A stretch of 64,000 bases of DNA from Bacillota bacterium (GTDB lineage Bacteria; Bacillota; UBA4882; UBA8346): positions 62,001-126,000 of the forward strand of contig JAEXFN010000051.1 of assembly GCA_023400055.1 (NCBI GenBank), given 5' to 3'. This document shows positions 42,276-51,669 of this stretch, piece by piece. Positions within the stretch are counted from its first letter, which is position 1; the number at the start of each line of letters is the position of its first letter. Made by a program: the position numbers and the translations under genes. The notes under the pieces were generated by a model, which saw nothing but the letters and a program-made list of their open reading frames with translations, ran no database searches and had not been told where the DNA came from.

Positions 42276-42509
42276 ATCAGGAAATATTTAGGGACGGTTT
42301 TTATGCCCGCCGAAACTGCTTGCGTTTGCCGTAATCGATCCGACGGTGAAATAGTCGGGAGAATTTAATGGCATCCAGAATCGGAAGCCGAAAAAGGTAA
42401 CTTTGAAAGTGTTTTTTATCCATATGGTAAGTTTCTTGAGTACAAATCTTGACGTAGAGATTAATCGTTTACGGGGACATTAATTTTTGATTCTTGAGAG
42501 GCGAATTAT
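42276..42509. other. Intergenic stretch before AT-rich orphan gene
   Basis: No repeat or gene recognised. It probably holds the promoter of the next gene, but I see no clear hexamers. Confidence 0.35.
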
Positions 42510-43037
42510 TTGAAATTACGAGAAAAAAAGCTATATAAAAAAATTTACTTCTTTTTATATAGAATTTTTGCTTTCGTTGCTTATAAATTAGAACCATGTC
42601 TTTTCCGAAAAATAGATCGTTTTATTATTATTCCAAAACCATCTTTTTTGTTTAGATATCTACCTATTTTTCAATCACTTCATATAGATGTGTCTCAAAT
42701 AGATAAAAATACGAAAGAAATTATCATTGAGATGCTCGAAGATGATATAAATAGTCTACTCCGTCTAGGATATAGAGCATTTAGATTTAAAACTCATTCA
42801 ATAATACTAACATATATACCAAAAATACTGGGAATGAGTAGAAAAGAATTAAATCTTCTAAAAGGAGGAAAGATCGGTCCATTTAGAACAGAAAAATACG
42901 GTATATTATTATTTGAAATAAAAAAGTCAAGAAGACGAAGTTTTGTCCCGGAAAAAAATTTATTTAGTAAAAATCCCAATTTTAATCGAGCTCACCCTGT
43001 GTATAAAGTAAAAGTATTAGTAAATTATAAATTATGA
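42510..43037 (+). CDS. AT-rich orphan protein of unknown function
   Basis: A 175-residue basic protein rich in Lys, Ile, Phe and Leu. The N-terminus is strongly basic and aromatic (KKIYFFLYRIFAFVAYKL), possibly a membrane-associated or amphipathic helix. No known domain is recognised. The TTG start follows GAGAGGCG with 6-nt spacing. Codon use is extremely AT-rich (ATA, AAA and TTA dominate) against the GC-richer neighbours, pointing to recent acquisition. It is flanked by the repeat cluster on the left and a bidirectional terminator on the right. Confidence 0.65.
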   Translation: MKLREKKLYKKIYFFLYRIFAFVAYKLEPCLFRKIDRFIIIPKPSFLFRYLPIFQSLHIDVSQIDKNTKEIIIEMLEDDINSLLRLGYRAFRFKTHSIILTYIPKILGMSRKELNLLKGGKIGPFRTEKYGILLFEIKKSRRRSFVPEKNLFSKNPNFNRAHPVYKVKVLVNYKL

Positions 43038-43094
43038 TATAAAAGTGAGTTCCAGATATAACATTTTCTAATGTACATATACTTTGCATAATAT

Positions 43095-43121
43095 AAAAAG
43101 AAGGCCCTCAGCCTTCTTTTT
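43095..43121. terminator. Bidirectional terminator of the RHH gene and orphan gene
   Basis: AAAAAGAAGGC (43095-43105) / GCCTTCTTTTT (43111-43121), an 11-bp stem with a 5-nt loop and T-tracts on both strands. The RHH stop codon lies in the loop. Confidence 0.85.
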
Positions 43122-43287
43122 TCATTTCTATCATCCCATTTTTCTTCTCAAATTCAACAATACATTGCTCGATCAAAAGTTCAATCTGTCCGTTCAAGGA
43201 TCGCTTATTCTTATCGGCAATCACTTTTATTTTATCATAAAGCTCGTCATCCACCCGGAGGGTGAAAACCCGCTTTTCTTTGCTCAT
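43108..43287 (-). CDS. Ribbon-helix-helix (Arc/MetJ-type) DNA-binding protein
   Basis: A 59-residue protein. The sequence starts MSKEKRVFTLRVDDELYDKI, a beta-strand with alternating residues typical of RHH DNA contacts, followed by KVIADKNKRSLNGQIELLIE (helices A and B) and an acidic-basic tail. Arc-like repressors bind as dimers of dimers to repeated short operators. The intergenic region carries repeated TGACATCA/TGATGTCA half-sites. It is divergent from a 101-aa small protein, so the pair could be a regulator-target module or antitoxin-toxin-like. A truncated relic of the pair lies at 32988-33206. Confidence 0.85.
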   Translation of the reverse strand: MSKEKRVFTLRVDDELYDKIKVIADKNKRSLNGQIELLIEQCIVEFEKKNGMIEMKKEG

Positions 43288-43308
43288 TTTCCAATAAAGC
43301 TCCCTTCG

Positions 43309-43385
43309 ATGATGTCAGTATTATAGCATAATGACATCATCTTATATACTTTCATATTGACATCAAAATGATATCATTATACAAT
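43309..43385. promoter_or_regulatory. Operator/promoter region of RHH module
   Basis: Repeated half-sites: ATGATGTCA (43309-43317), TGACATCAT (43332-43340), TGACATCA (43358-43365) and the perfect palindrome AATGATATCATT (43367-43378). A plus-strand promoter, TTGACA (43357-43362), 17 bp, TACAAT (43380-43385), has this palindrome inside its spacer. TATAAT on the minus strand (43325-43320) could serve the RHH gene. The layout suggests autorepression plus repression of the small protein. Confidence 0.75.
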
Positions 43386-43450
43386 AGAATTAATTTTCGA
43401 AGATCTTGCCATTGCAGCAATCCTTGGTTTTTAAAGGAGGCTTATCCCTG

Positions 43451-43756
43451 ATGGCCGTCTTTCAACTGGACACTTCGAACGGACCGGATATTGCCGGGCT
43501 GGAGGAATATCTGCGGTACTTCGTCTTGGAACGGGTGACCGAAGTTGAAATCAAACTGCTTCGGGAGGACGCGGAATATCAGCAGTTTCAGCAGCAGTTC
43601 GACCGGTTTCTGCAGGATTTGCAGCAGGTGTTGCCGGAGATGGGTGCCGCTTCGGTCCTGGAGGCGATCCGGGAGACAACGGCGCTGCTGGTCGCGACCG
43701 CCGGCAAGCGCTTTTTTACGCAAGGGTTCCAGGACGGGGCGGGGCGGGGCTGTTGA
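43451..43756 (+). CDS. Small protein of the RHH-linked module (unknown function)
   Basis: A 101-residue acidic helical protein (starting MAVFQLDTSNGPD). AAAGGAGG precedes ATG 43451; the frame extends to 43406 but without a ribosome-binding site. It has the same overall plan as the XRE-linked 102- and 103-aa proteins: an acidic DAEYQQF segment near residue 40, a middle helix-rich part and FTQGFQDG near the C-terminus, corresponding to YSRGLMDG. It is therefore probably a distant member of the same family, under a different repressor type. Function unknown. Confidence 0.75.
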   Translation: MAVFQLDTSNGPDIAGLEEYLRYFVLERVTEVEIKLLREDAEYQQFQQQFDRFLQDLQQVLPEMGAASVLEAIRETTALLVATAGKRFFTQGFQDGAGRGC

Positions 43757-43909
43757 AGTTGTTGGGGAAGTGAGCGGTTGAATGAATCTCAAGTCATTAG
43801 CCTTATCAGCCGATATTTTTTGCCTTATAGGGATATGATGACAAAAAAGAAGGTCGCTGACCCCTTTTTTCTGTAAAGATTCGGATGTACGACTAAAGCC
43901 GGAATACAG

Positions 43910-45502
43910 TTATTGCGACGGAGAGTCGGCTTGTTGAACCGAACGTTTATATTCCCAGGGCGTCAAACCGGTATAGTTTTTGAAGATTCGGAAGAAATAA
44001 CTGGCGTTGTTGTACCCGACCGCTTTGGAGACCTTGGCGACATTGAAAATGGTGTTTTTGAGGATGGTCTTCGCATTTTCGATGCGCACCCGATTAATGT
44101 AATCGGACAAATTTTCGCCGCTCTTTTCCTTGAAAATATAACTGCAATAACTGGGGTTGACAAAAAATAGCGTCGCAATTTTTTGGAGGCTCAACGGCTT
44201 GGCATAATTGCCTTGAATATATTTTTTGATATTATCGACCAGGCTGTGCGAGGCGTAGTAATTATTCTGCTGGAATCCCGCGGCGATTCGCAGGCAATTC
44301 TCCAGAAACACCCCCCGCAATTGAGCGAGCCCGATGAAGCCGGCGGCGGCCTGGTGGATGTCGAAGCAGATTTCGGCAGCGATGGGAAGGGCTTGATTTT
44401 TGATTAGGTCCAGGATATGACTCAATAGTGAATTGCAAATTTCCTTGACGTCTTGGTAGGTCAGGTCCGGATCTTTCGCCAACACACTGAACAAATCAGC
44501 GCTATATTGGGTCACCTGCTGGAGGTTGCCGGATTCGATGAAAAAAAAGAGATAGTCCTCGTCGTCCCAATGAAACGGGGCCAAATGGGAGGGCTTGCGG
44601 GAGAAACTGAGCAGCTCTTTTTTGGTCTGCAGTCTGCGGGAGTCCAGGATCTGGATGCATTCTAGGTGGGCTTCGTGCAGTTGGTCCAAGCGCTCTTTAA
44701 CGCCGCTGAGACAAAAATACAATTCGGTTTCGGGTGCGGTCCGGTCGCAGAGCGCCTGGAAAAGCCGGGCGATGATCCCGCTCGGGGTGTGAAGGGCCGC
44801 TGCGGCGGCATTATCCAAGAAGACGAGCAGCAGGTGCTCATGAGGATAGAGCGGCACCGGAATATGCAGGCAACGCTGATCGGTATCCCACTGTTGCAGG
44901 AGCGTCACCAGTTCGGTTTTGAGCGCCGGACTTTCGGAAACGATGGCGACCATTAGGAAGCGGCCGTTCTTCCGGAGCCTGCCCAACAGCCGGTTGGCGT
45001 TCGGAGGGGCCGTGACCGCGCTGGAAGGGGCGGCAATGGCTTGAACCAATTGCTGCATATCCAGGTTCTTTTGAAATTCCGCTTTCTCCTGAATGATGCT
45101 GTGCAGTTTGGCTTGCTTGGTCTGTTCCTGCTCAATCAGGTGAATGGCCTTCTCCAGCAGCTTTTTAATCTCATCGCGATTGAACGGCTTGAGCAGGTAT
45201 CCCACCACGTTGTTTTCGATGGCGCACTGGGTGTACTCAAAGTCGGAGAAACCGCTGATGATGATGACTTTCTTTCCAGAATGGCTGTCATGGATGATTT
45301 TGAGCAGTTTTTTGCCGTCCAGAACCGGCAGTTTCATGTCCAACAGAATGATGTCCGGCGCGGCCTTTTTCAGCAATTGCAAGGCTTCCTCGCCATCGGC
45401 CGCTTCGCCGACCAGTTGCAGCGCCAGAGCGGTGGCGTTGATTTTTTGGATGATCCCTTGGCGGATTAAGGGTTCATCGTCCACCACGATATACGACCAC
45501 AT
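43910..45502 (-). CDS. YesN-type response regulator with AraC-family HTH
   Basis: A 530-residue regulator: receiver domain (1-125; VVDDEP, phospho-Asp in IILLDMKLPVLDG, Lys in YLLKPF), a long linker (130-420), and an AraC double HTH (about 425-525; LSLQKIATLFFVNPSYCSYI, VAKVSKAVGYNNASYFFRIF). ATG 45502 is supported by AGGAGG at 8 nt; an upstream in-frame ATG at 45535 lacks one. The YesM-type kinase gene lies just upstream on the same strand. In Bacillus such pairs activate pectin/rhamnogalacturonan genes, and a transporter and glycosidase operon lies divergently. Confidence 0.92.
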   Translation of the reverse strand: MWSYIVVDDEPLIRQGIIQKINATALALQLVGEAADGEEALQLLKKAAPDIILLDMKLPVLDGKKLLKIIHDSHSGKKVIIISGFSDFEYTQCAIENNVVGYLLKPFNRDEIKKLLEKAIHLIEQEQTKQAKLHSIIQEKAEFQKNLDMQQLVQAIAAPSSAVTAPPNANRLLGRLRKNGRFLMVAIVSESPALKTELVTLLQQWDTDQRCLHIPVPLYPHEHLLLVFLDNAAAAALHTPSGIIARLFQALCDRTAPETELYFCLSGVKERLDQLHEAHLECIQILDSRRLQTKKELLSFSRKPSHLAPFHWDDEDYLFFFIESGNLQQVTQYSADLFSVLAKDPDLTYQDVKEICNSLLSHILDLIKNQALPIAAEICFDIHQAAAGFIGLAQLRGVFLENCLRIAAGFQQNNYYASHSLVDNIKKYIQGNYAKPLSLQKIATLFFVNPSYCSYIFKEKSGENLSDYINRVRIENAKTILKNTIFNVAKVSKAVGYNNASYFFRIFKNYTGLTPWEYKRSVQQADSPSQ

Positions 45503-45601
45503 TTGTCCTTCCTCCTGTTTCATGCCGGATTGCATCTCTTGCCGCCGCTAAGTTCGCAGTGGCAACCCAATCGTTCCGGTGATGCCCGGATTGGCCTCGG
45601 C

Positions 45602-47422
45602 CTATGAAACCTGGGCGGAACCCGGTACCAGTTCGGGGACGACCACCCGGATGCAGGTGTTTTGGCCGAGTTCGCTGGTCAGGGTCAGGCCATAGTCCGG
45701 GCCATAATACAATTGGATCCGGGCATTCACATTGGCGATCCCGATGCCGCGCTTATTTCGCCGCCCCAATCCTTCGAACTCCGGTTTTTCCCGTAAATCC
45801 CGGGCGATTCTGGCCAGTTGCTGCGGGTCGATGCCGACTCCGTTGTCGCTGATCAGGAAGACCAGCCGCTGTTCCTCCCGGTAAGCCCGGATCTTCACTT
45901 CCCCGGGACTCTTTTTGGTTTCAAGGCCATGACAGATGGCGTTTTCGACCAGCGGTTGCAGAATGAGCTTCAGGATCTTGACGTTCAAAAGCCCGGCTTC
46001 GATCTCCAGCTCCAGCCGGAACTTACCGTCGTAACGAATCTTCTGGATGACCAGGTAATCCTGGATGTGTTTCAGTTCTTCCGCCAGAGTCACTAGCTCG
46101 CTGTCGGTTTTGATGCTGTAACGAAACATGTCGCCGAGCGCCTTGGTCATCACGGCGATCTTCTCGATGCCTTCGATCTCGGCGATGCTATTGATGGATT
46201 CCAGGGTATTGTATAAGAAATGGGAATTAATCTGCGATTCCAGCGCTTTCATCTCGGCGTCCATGACAATCAATTGGGTTTGGTATTTATCCTTGATCAG
46301 ATTGTTAATCCGTTCGATCAGCGACTCGAAGTAGCGATAGAGCGTGCCGATCTCGTCATGGCGCTTGCGATATTGTTCGTTGACCGTCAGGTTCTGCGTA
46401 TCGTGGGAGGTTTTCATCAAGTTGGCCAGCTGAACGAGGGGTTTGGAGAAATAGTCCGAAAACAGCACGGCGGCGATGAAGGACAATACGATGCCGATGG
46501 CGATGAAGAAGATGGTGAAACCGATGGTCGGCTTGAATTTGTAACGCAATTCCTCGATGGGGAAATTGGCCACAATCTTCCAGTCCCGTTCGGCTAAGGT
46601 CTGAAAGAGCACATATTTTTTCCGGGTCCGGTCCAGAAAGATACCGTCGCGGCGGCCGACGATCCGCCGCAGCAACCGGGGATCCAAGCGCTGATGGACC
46701 GGAGTTTTGGCGGAACGATAGATTAGTCCGCCCTGCCCGTCCAGGAGGAAGACGTTCGCTTGGTTGGGCGCCGGGTTGCGGGTAATATTGTCGAAAACAG
46801 CCAGATTGCAATCGATGAGCAACACGCCCAATGGCTTGGTGGTGTCGGGATCGAAGATCATCGTGGTAAAGAAGATGGTGGGCTCGGATGTCAACAGGAA
46901 ATCATGCACCCGGACATCGCTGGCGATCAACTTGCCCTTGGCGGCGATGGTCCGGCGATACCAGTCCGATTCCTCCGGCCGGTAGTTATAGCGGATCTCA
47001 TAACCTTTGGACGCCGAAAAGACCGTGCCGTTATTGGTGAAGAAATAAATCCCGTTGATATATTTGTGACTATACAAGAAACTCTCGATAGTGAGATTGA
47101 GCTTGCGGGTCTCCGTCAGCACTTCGTAATCATTGGGCCGCGTGTCGGGATGCGATTGTTTCCGCAAAATGGCCAACACGTTATTTTCAGCGGAAGTTTG
47201 TTGGAAGATCAGGGTCAGGCTGACCCGTCGGATCTCGGCCAGCGTGTCATCCATGCCATCCTTGTAATTATTCATCAGCGTGGAAGTAAAGGAAATGATC
47301 GCATCATCCAAAAGCGTGCTGTAGTTACGGATCGCCACCCACGTGATGATCAGGATCGGCACGATCGAAGTAAGCAGCAGCATCGTAAAGAGCCGCTTTT
47401 TGACATTAAAAAACCGTTGCAA
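45602..47422 (-). CDS. YesM-type sensor histidine kinase
   Basis: A 606-residue membrane kinase: transmembrane helix 1 (about 10-32), extracytoplasmic Cache-type sensor (about 35-295), transmembrane helix 2 (about 300-325), HAMP (325-380), His_kinase domain with phospho-His in SQINSHFLYNTLESI, and HATPase (QPLVENAICHG, DNGVGI, GIGIANVNARI). The TTG start follows AGGTG. The sensor presumably binds a saccharide directly or via the binding protein encoded divergently. Partner of the downstream YesN-like regulator. Confidence 0.93.
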   Translation of the reverse strand: MQRFFNVKKRLFTMLLLTSIVPILIITWVAIRNYSTLLDDAIISFTSTLMNNYKDGMDDTLAEIRRVSLTLIFQQTSAENNVLAILRKQSHPDTRPNDYEVLTETRKLNLTIESFLYSHKYINGIYFFTNNGTVFSASKGYEIRYNYRPEESDWYRRTIAAKGKLIASDVRVHDFLLTSEPTIFFTTMIFDPDTTKPLGVLLIDCNLAVFDNITRNPAPNQANVFLLDGQGGLIYRSAKTPVHQRLDPRLLRRIVGRRDGIFLDRTRKKYVLFQTLAERDWKIVANFPIEELRYKFKPTIGFTIFFIAIGIVLSFIAAVLFSDYFSKPLVQLANLMKTSHDTQNLTVNEQYRKRHDEIGTLYRYFESLIERINNLIKDKYQTQLIVMDAEMKALESQINSHFLYNTLESINSIAEIEGIEKIAVMTKALGDMFRYSIKTDSELVTLAEELKHIQDYLVIQKIRYDGKFRLELEIEAGLLNVKILKLILQPLVENAICHGLETKKSPGEVKIRAYREEQRLVFLISDNGVGIDPQQLARIARDLREKPEFEGLGRRNKRGIGIANVNARIQLYYGPDYGLTLTSELGQNTCIRVVVPELVPGSAQVS

Positions 47423-47581
47423 TTTGTCACCTGAATTTAATGCAATTGTTATGACACACCTAAAAATAGTATATAATTATCCCCAAACTTTGTACAGTTC
47501 TTACGTATTATAATCTGAGTATAAAGGTCAAAACCACAGCGATGGGACCAGACCGATGATCGAAATTGAGGAGGTAAAAAG
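47423..47581. promoter_or_regulatory. Divergent control region of YesMN-like and transporter operons
   Basis: On the minus strand TGTACA, 17 bp, TATACT is a plausible promoter for the kinase gene. On the plus strand TATAAT (47509-47514) is present without a well-placed -35 element, as expected for an activated promoter. AGGAGG before 47582 serves the binding protein. Confidence 0.45.
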
Positions 47582-48871
47582 ATGAAGAGATGGATTGCGA
47601 TTTGCTTGGTTCTGCTGACCCTCGGCTCGGCGTTTCCCTGGGTGATCGAGGGCGCAGCCAAGGCTCAACCGGTGACCTTGTCGTTTATGTTTACTTCAAG
47701 ACCCAAAACGGATCAGAAGGATTTTTATCTGGACATCCTGCCCCAGCTGGTTAAGGAGAAGTTTCCCGAGATTACGATCACGGTCGATACCTTGCCCACC
47801 GACCAGTATAAAAACACCATCAAGTCCCGGCTGGCGGCGGGCGAGGGTCCGGATGTCTTTACCTGGTGGGCGTTCGGCCTGACCGAACAGATGGTGGACG
47901 CCAATTACTTTATGGATCTCAGCTCCGATCGCAACGCGTTGCCGTTTCTCAAGAAGATCAAGCCGGAACTGCTGAAGGGTTTCACGGTCCATGGCAAAGC
48001 GTATGCCATTCCGCGCGGCACCACGTTCTTGGGGGTCTTTTACAACCAAGAGATGTTCAAAAAGGCGAAGATCGCCAAGATCCCGACCGACTGGCCGGCT
48101 TTCCTGGCCGCCTGCGAAAAGCTGAAGGCCGCCGGGCTGGTCCCCATCGTCGCCTCGGATAAGGACTGGGCCAGGATTCAATACATGCTCTACAATGCGG
48201 CGGCTTCTCTCTTGTATACCGATGATCCGGACTACGACGCCAAGCTCATCGCGGGGAAGGCCAAATTTACCGATGCCAAGTGGATTAATATGTTATCGAA
48301 AATGAAAACCCTCTATGACAAGGGCTATATCATCAAGAACAGCCTCGGCATCGGCGGAGAACAGGCTTTTCAGTTGTTCAACGACGGCAAGGCCGCGATG
48401 ATCTTCGACGGTACCTGGGATTTGCTGAGTTTGACCCAAAAGGGCGCGGTCGACTTCGGACGGGGCATGTTCGCTTTGCCCACCAATGAGCCGGGAAAAC
48501 CGTTATACCTGCCGTTCTCGATCGATTCCGGGTTTGTCGTCAACCGTTTTACCAAAAACAAAGCCAGCGTTCTCAAGGTTTTGAACTACTTGTACAAAGA
48601 CGGCACGCCGTTGAACAAAGCCTTCAAGCAATCGATGACCCCCGCGCCGCCCAATTTCGGGGGCGTCTCTAAGGATCCTTTGTTCGCCAATTATCTGGGC
48701 CTGTACAGACACAATCCGACTCATTATTTCTGCAACGCCTACTGGCCCGATGGAGTCGCCACCACACTGTGCATGAAGTTCCAGGAGTGCCTGATCGGTT
48801 CCATCAGCGTGGAGGAGGTCGCCGCGGCGACCGAACGGAAGCTGCGCGAGATTCAGGTGAATAATCCGTAA
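47582..48871 (+). CDS. ABC sugar transporter, extracellular substrate-binding protein (family 1)
   Basis: A 429-residue CUT1 binding protein with a signal peptide (IAICLVLLTLGSAFPWVIEG, cleavage near AAKA-QPV) and no lipobox cysteine. SBP_bac motifs GEGPDVFTWWAFGLTEQMVD and GKAAMIFDGTWDLLS are clear. Good AGGAGG ribosome-binding site. First gene of an operon with two permeases, a DHDPS-like lyase and a GH106-like glycosidase, probably activated by the divergent YesMN-like system. Confidence 0.93.
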   Translation: MKRWIAICLVLLTLGSAFPWVIEGAAKAQPVTLSFMFTSRPKTDQKDFYLDILPQLVKEKFPEITITVDTLPTDQYKNTIKSRLAAGEGPDVFTWWAFGLTEQMVDANYFMDLSSDRNALPFLKKIKPELLKGFTVHGKAYAIPRGTTFLGVFYNQEMFKKAKIAKIPTDWPAFLAACEKLKAAGLVPIVASDKDWARIQYMLYNAAASLLYTDDPDYDAKLIAGKAKFTDAKWINMLSKMKTLYDKGYIIKNSLGIGGEQAFQLFNDGKAAMIFDGTWDLLSLTQKGAVDFGRGMFALPTNEPGKPLYLPFSIDSGFVVNRFTKNKASVLKVLNYLYKDGTPLNKAFKQSMTPAPPNFGGVSKDPLFANYLGLYRHNPTHYFCNAYWPDGVATTLCMKFQECLIGSISVEEVAAATERKLREIQVNNP

Positions 48872-48899
48872 CACGGAACGGACGATCAATCATTGATGA

Positions 48900-48931
48900 C
48901 GGGGAGCTGAGCGTCATTGCCCGGCTCCCCG
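48900..48931 (+). terminator. Intra-operon hairpin after binding-protein gene
   Basis: CGGGGAGC (48900-48907) / GCTCCCCG (48924-48931), 8-bp stem with a 16-nt loop, followed by GGTTTTAT. Third instance in this window of a hairpin at this operon position. Confidence 0.6.
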
Positions 48932-48955
48932 GGTTTTATCGCTCGGGAGGCAACC

Positions 48956-49840
48956 ATGGGATATTCCAACGTCTTCAGAAAGTCGCTGCTGTTTTTCTTA
49001 TTGCCAGCGCTGCTATTATACCTCATGTTCTGGGTCGTGCCGGTGCTGATGACCTTCGGGTACAGCGTGACCAATTGGAACGGCATCGGGAACCATCTCA
49101 AGTTCATCGGCCTGAAGAATTTCGAATTTTTGACCGCCGACGGCACTTTGAGCAATATTTTGAAGAATACCTTTCTTTATGCGGCCTTTTCCATTGTCTA
49201 CGGCAATCTGGTGGCTATCGCCATCGCCCTGATTCTGGATGAAAAGTTGCAATGGGTGGGATTCTACCGGACCGCGTTTTATCTGCCCACGTTGTACAGT
49301 TCCATCGTGATCGGGTTCGTGTGGGGTTACGTCTATATGCCTAATTACGGATTCATCGCCAAGCTTCTGGAGCTGGCGGGCATCCACAATATGGACCCCA
49401 ATTTGCTGGGCAATCCGCATACTTCCTTGCTGGCCGTGGCCTTCGTAGAGTCCTGGAAAGCCATCGGCACCTATGCCATCATTTATATCGCCGGCCTGAA
49501 GAATGTCTCCGCCGAGTTGCTGGAGGCGGGGCTGATCGACGGTTGCAATTGGTGGAACATGGTTTGCCGGATCAAACTGCCCCTGATGGCGCCGGCGATC
49601 ACCATCAATCTGGTGCTGGGTTTGATTAACGGGATGAAAGCGTTTGACTATATTTACCTGTTGACCGGCGGCGGGCCGGGCGGCGCCTCGCAGACCCTGA
49701 TGTTCAGCGTGTATCAGACCGCCTTTGGCGACAATCTGTTCGGCAAGGCCGCCGCCATCGCGGTGGTCGCTTTCCTGTTGATCTTCGTCCTGACGGCGCT
49801 ATTCGTCACCTACCTCCGGCGCAGAGAGGTGGAAGCATGA
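48956..49840 (+). CDS. ABC sugar permease, MalF/UgpA type
   Basis: A 294-residue permease with six transmembrane helices; the EAA loop is VSAELLEAGLIDGCNWWNMV, then LLTGGGPGGASQTL. ATG 48956 is preceded by GGGAGG; the frame extends to 48917 without support. Its stop overlaps the next start (ATGA), indicating translational coupling. Confidence 0.93.
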   Translation: MGYSNVFRKSLLFFLLPALLLYLMFWVVPVLMTFGYSVTNWNGIGNHLKFIGLKNFEFLTADGTLSNILKNTFLYAAFSIVYGNLVAIAIALILDEKLQWVGFYRTAFYLPTLYSSIVIGFVWGYVYMPNYGFIAKLLELAGIHNMDPNLLGNPHTSLLAVAFVESWKAIGTYAIIYIAGLKNVSAELLEAGLIDGCNWWNMVCRIKLPLMAPAITINLVLGLINGMKAFDYIYLLTGGGPGGASQTLMFSVYQTAFGDNLFGKAAAIAVVAFLLIFVLTALFVTYLRRREVEA

Positions 49841-50673
49841 AAACCATCAATCGCGGCAAGAACCTGCTGCTGAACGCGGCCATCATCGCTTATCTGCTGC
49901 TGAGCCTGGCGCCGCTGCTGATCACTTTATCCAATGCTTTGCGGTCCCCCGACAACATGAAATCGCCGTTCCTGCTATTCCAGGAGATGAGTTTTAAAAG
50001 CCTGGCGATCGCCTTTCAAAAAATCGGTTTCCTGAGCGCTTTTGGCAACAGCGTCCTGATCACGACCACGGCGGTGCTCAGCATCATCATCGTGGCGTCG
50101 ATGGCCGCCTATCCGCTGTCCAGGCTGAATACCCGGCTGAGCCGGTTCCTGGCCCTGTTCTTCCTGGCCGGAATCATCGTCTCGGCGCAGATCGCGATCA
50201 TCCCGATCTATAAGGTCTTCAAGACCATTCAGTTGAACCATTCGCGGCTGGCGCCGATCCTGATGTACGTCTCCGGCTCCATGCCGTTCAGCATCTTCCT
50301 CTATACCCAGTTCATCAGGGGCAGCATTCCGGTGGCCTTGGAGGAAGCGGCTTTAATGGACGGGGCGGGTCTGTTCTCCCGCTATTGGAATGTGATCCTG
50401 CCGCTGCTGCTCCCGGCGACCCTGGCCATTGTCTTCACCCAGGGCGTGGCCATCTGGAACGACTTTTTCATGCCGATGCTCTTTATCACCGAGCAGGTCA
50501 AGAAACCGTTGACCTTGGCCATGCTGGGATTCATGGGCGACGTCGAGAGTCCGACCCAATGGAACGTATTGTTCGCGGCTTGCTATTTATGTACCATTCC
50601 GCTGCTGATCGCCTATGCGGCCCTGCAGAAATATTTCATTAGCGGCTTGGTCATCGGCGGCGTGAAAGGATAA
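49837..50673 (+). CDS. ABC sugar permease, MalG/UgpE type
   Basis: A 278-residue partner permease, translationally coupled to the preceding one. Six transmembrane helices; the EAA loop is IPVALEEAALMDGAGLFSRY and the C-terminus YFISGLVIGGVKG. No ATPase follows, the third such ATPase-less CUT1 set in this window. Confidence 0.93.
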   Translation: MKTINRGKNLLLNAAIIAYLLLSLAPLLITLSNALRSPDNMKSPFLLFQEMSFKSLAIAFQKIGFLSAFGNSVLITTTAVLSIIIVASMAAYPLSRLNTRLSRFLALFFLAGIIVSAQIAIIPIYKVFKTIQLNHSRLAPILMYVSGSMPFSIFLYTQFIRGSIPVALEEAALMDGAGLFSRYWNVILPLLLPATLAIVFTQGVAIWNDFFMPMLFITEQVKKPLTLAMLGFMGDVESPTQWNVLFAACYLCTIPLLIAYAALQKYFISGLVIGGVKG

Positions 50674-50706
50674 ATCGCCAATCGCTTTAATATATTGGAG
50701 GAAACG

Positions 50707-51636
50707 ATGGAAACCATTCCGAACGGGGTATGGCCGACGATGCTCACCCCCTTTACCGCCGCCGATCAACTGGATTGGCCCGGTCTGGAACAGTTGATCG
50801 AATGGTATATCGGGAAGAAAGCGGCCGGCCTCTTCGCGGTCTGCCAATCCAGCGAGATGTTTCATTTGAGCCTGGCCGAGCGCGTAAAGCTGGCCCGCGC
50901 GGTAACCGAAACGGTCCGCGGCCGGATCCCGGTGATCGCCGCGGGGCATATCGCGGATTCGCTGGCCGAACAGATCGAGGAGATCCGCCAGATCGCCGCC
51001 GCCGGGATCGACGCCTTCGTCATCTTGAGCAACCGCCTGGCCCGGGCCGATGAACCCGATGCGGTGTGGCGCGAGAACGCCGAACGGATTTTAAACCAGT
51101 TTCCCGATCTCCAGTTCGGGATTTACGAAGCGTCATACCCTTATAAGCGGCTGCTCGCGCCGGAGCTTTTGGCGTGGTGCGCGGCGACCGGCAGGTTCCT
51201 GTTCCTGAAGGACACCAGCTGCGATCTCCGGCAGATGCGGCAGAAATTGGCGGCGGTCCGCGGCACCCGTTTGAAGATCTTCAACGCCAACTCGGCGACC
51301 CTATTGTCCAGCCTGCAATCGGGCATAGCCGGTTATAGCGGCGTGATGTCCAACTTCTTCCCGGATCTGTACATATGGCTGGTCGCGAACTGGGCTCGCA
51401 ATCCGGTCGCGGCCGCAACGGTTCAAGACTTCATCGGCGCGGCTTCCCTGGTGGAGCGGCAGGCCTATCCGGTCAACGCCAAATATTCCTTGCAGCGGGA
51501 AGGGCTGCCGATCGCCATTCATTCCCGGGCCCGGGACGCCCGCCAATTCAGTCCGGCCGAGCGGCTGGAGGTGGAGCAACTGGCGGCGCTCTACCGGAGA
51601 TTCAAGGCTCATGAAATAGCGCTCAAGGATCTTTGA
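50707..51636 (+). CDS. Dihydrodipicolinate synthase-like lyase
   Basis: A 309-residue DapA-superfamily TIM-barrel protein. The Schiff-base Lys is in FLFLKDTSCD. The usual GTTGE loop reads AVCQSSEM, so the carboxylate-binding loop differs and lysine biosynthesis is unlikely. ATG 50707 has GGAGG at 6 nt. In a rhamnose/uronate-type operon it may cleave a keto-deoxy sugar acid (inference). Substrate unresolved. Confidence 0.83.
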   Translation: METIPNGVWPTMLTPFTAADQLDWPGLEQLIEWYIGKKAAGLFAVCQSSEMFHLSLAERVKLARAVTETVRGRIPVIAAGHIADSLAEQIEEIRQIAAAGIDAFVILSNRLARADEPDAVWRENAERILNQFPDLQFGIYEASYPYKRLLAPELLAWCAATGRFLFLKDTSCDLRQMRQKLAAVRGTRLKIFNANSATLLSSLQSGIAGYSGVMSNFFPDLYIWLVANWARNPVAAATVQDFIGAASLVERQAYPVNAKYSLQREGLPIAIHSRARDARQFSPAERLEVEQLAALYRRFKAHEIALKDL

Positions 51637-51669
51637 AACAGCGGTCAAAAATTCTGAAAGGAGAGAGCC

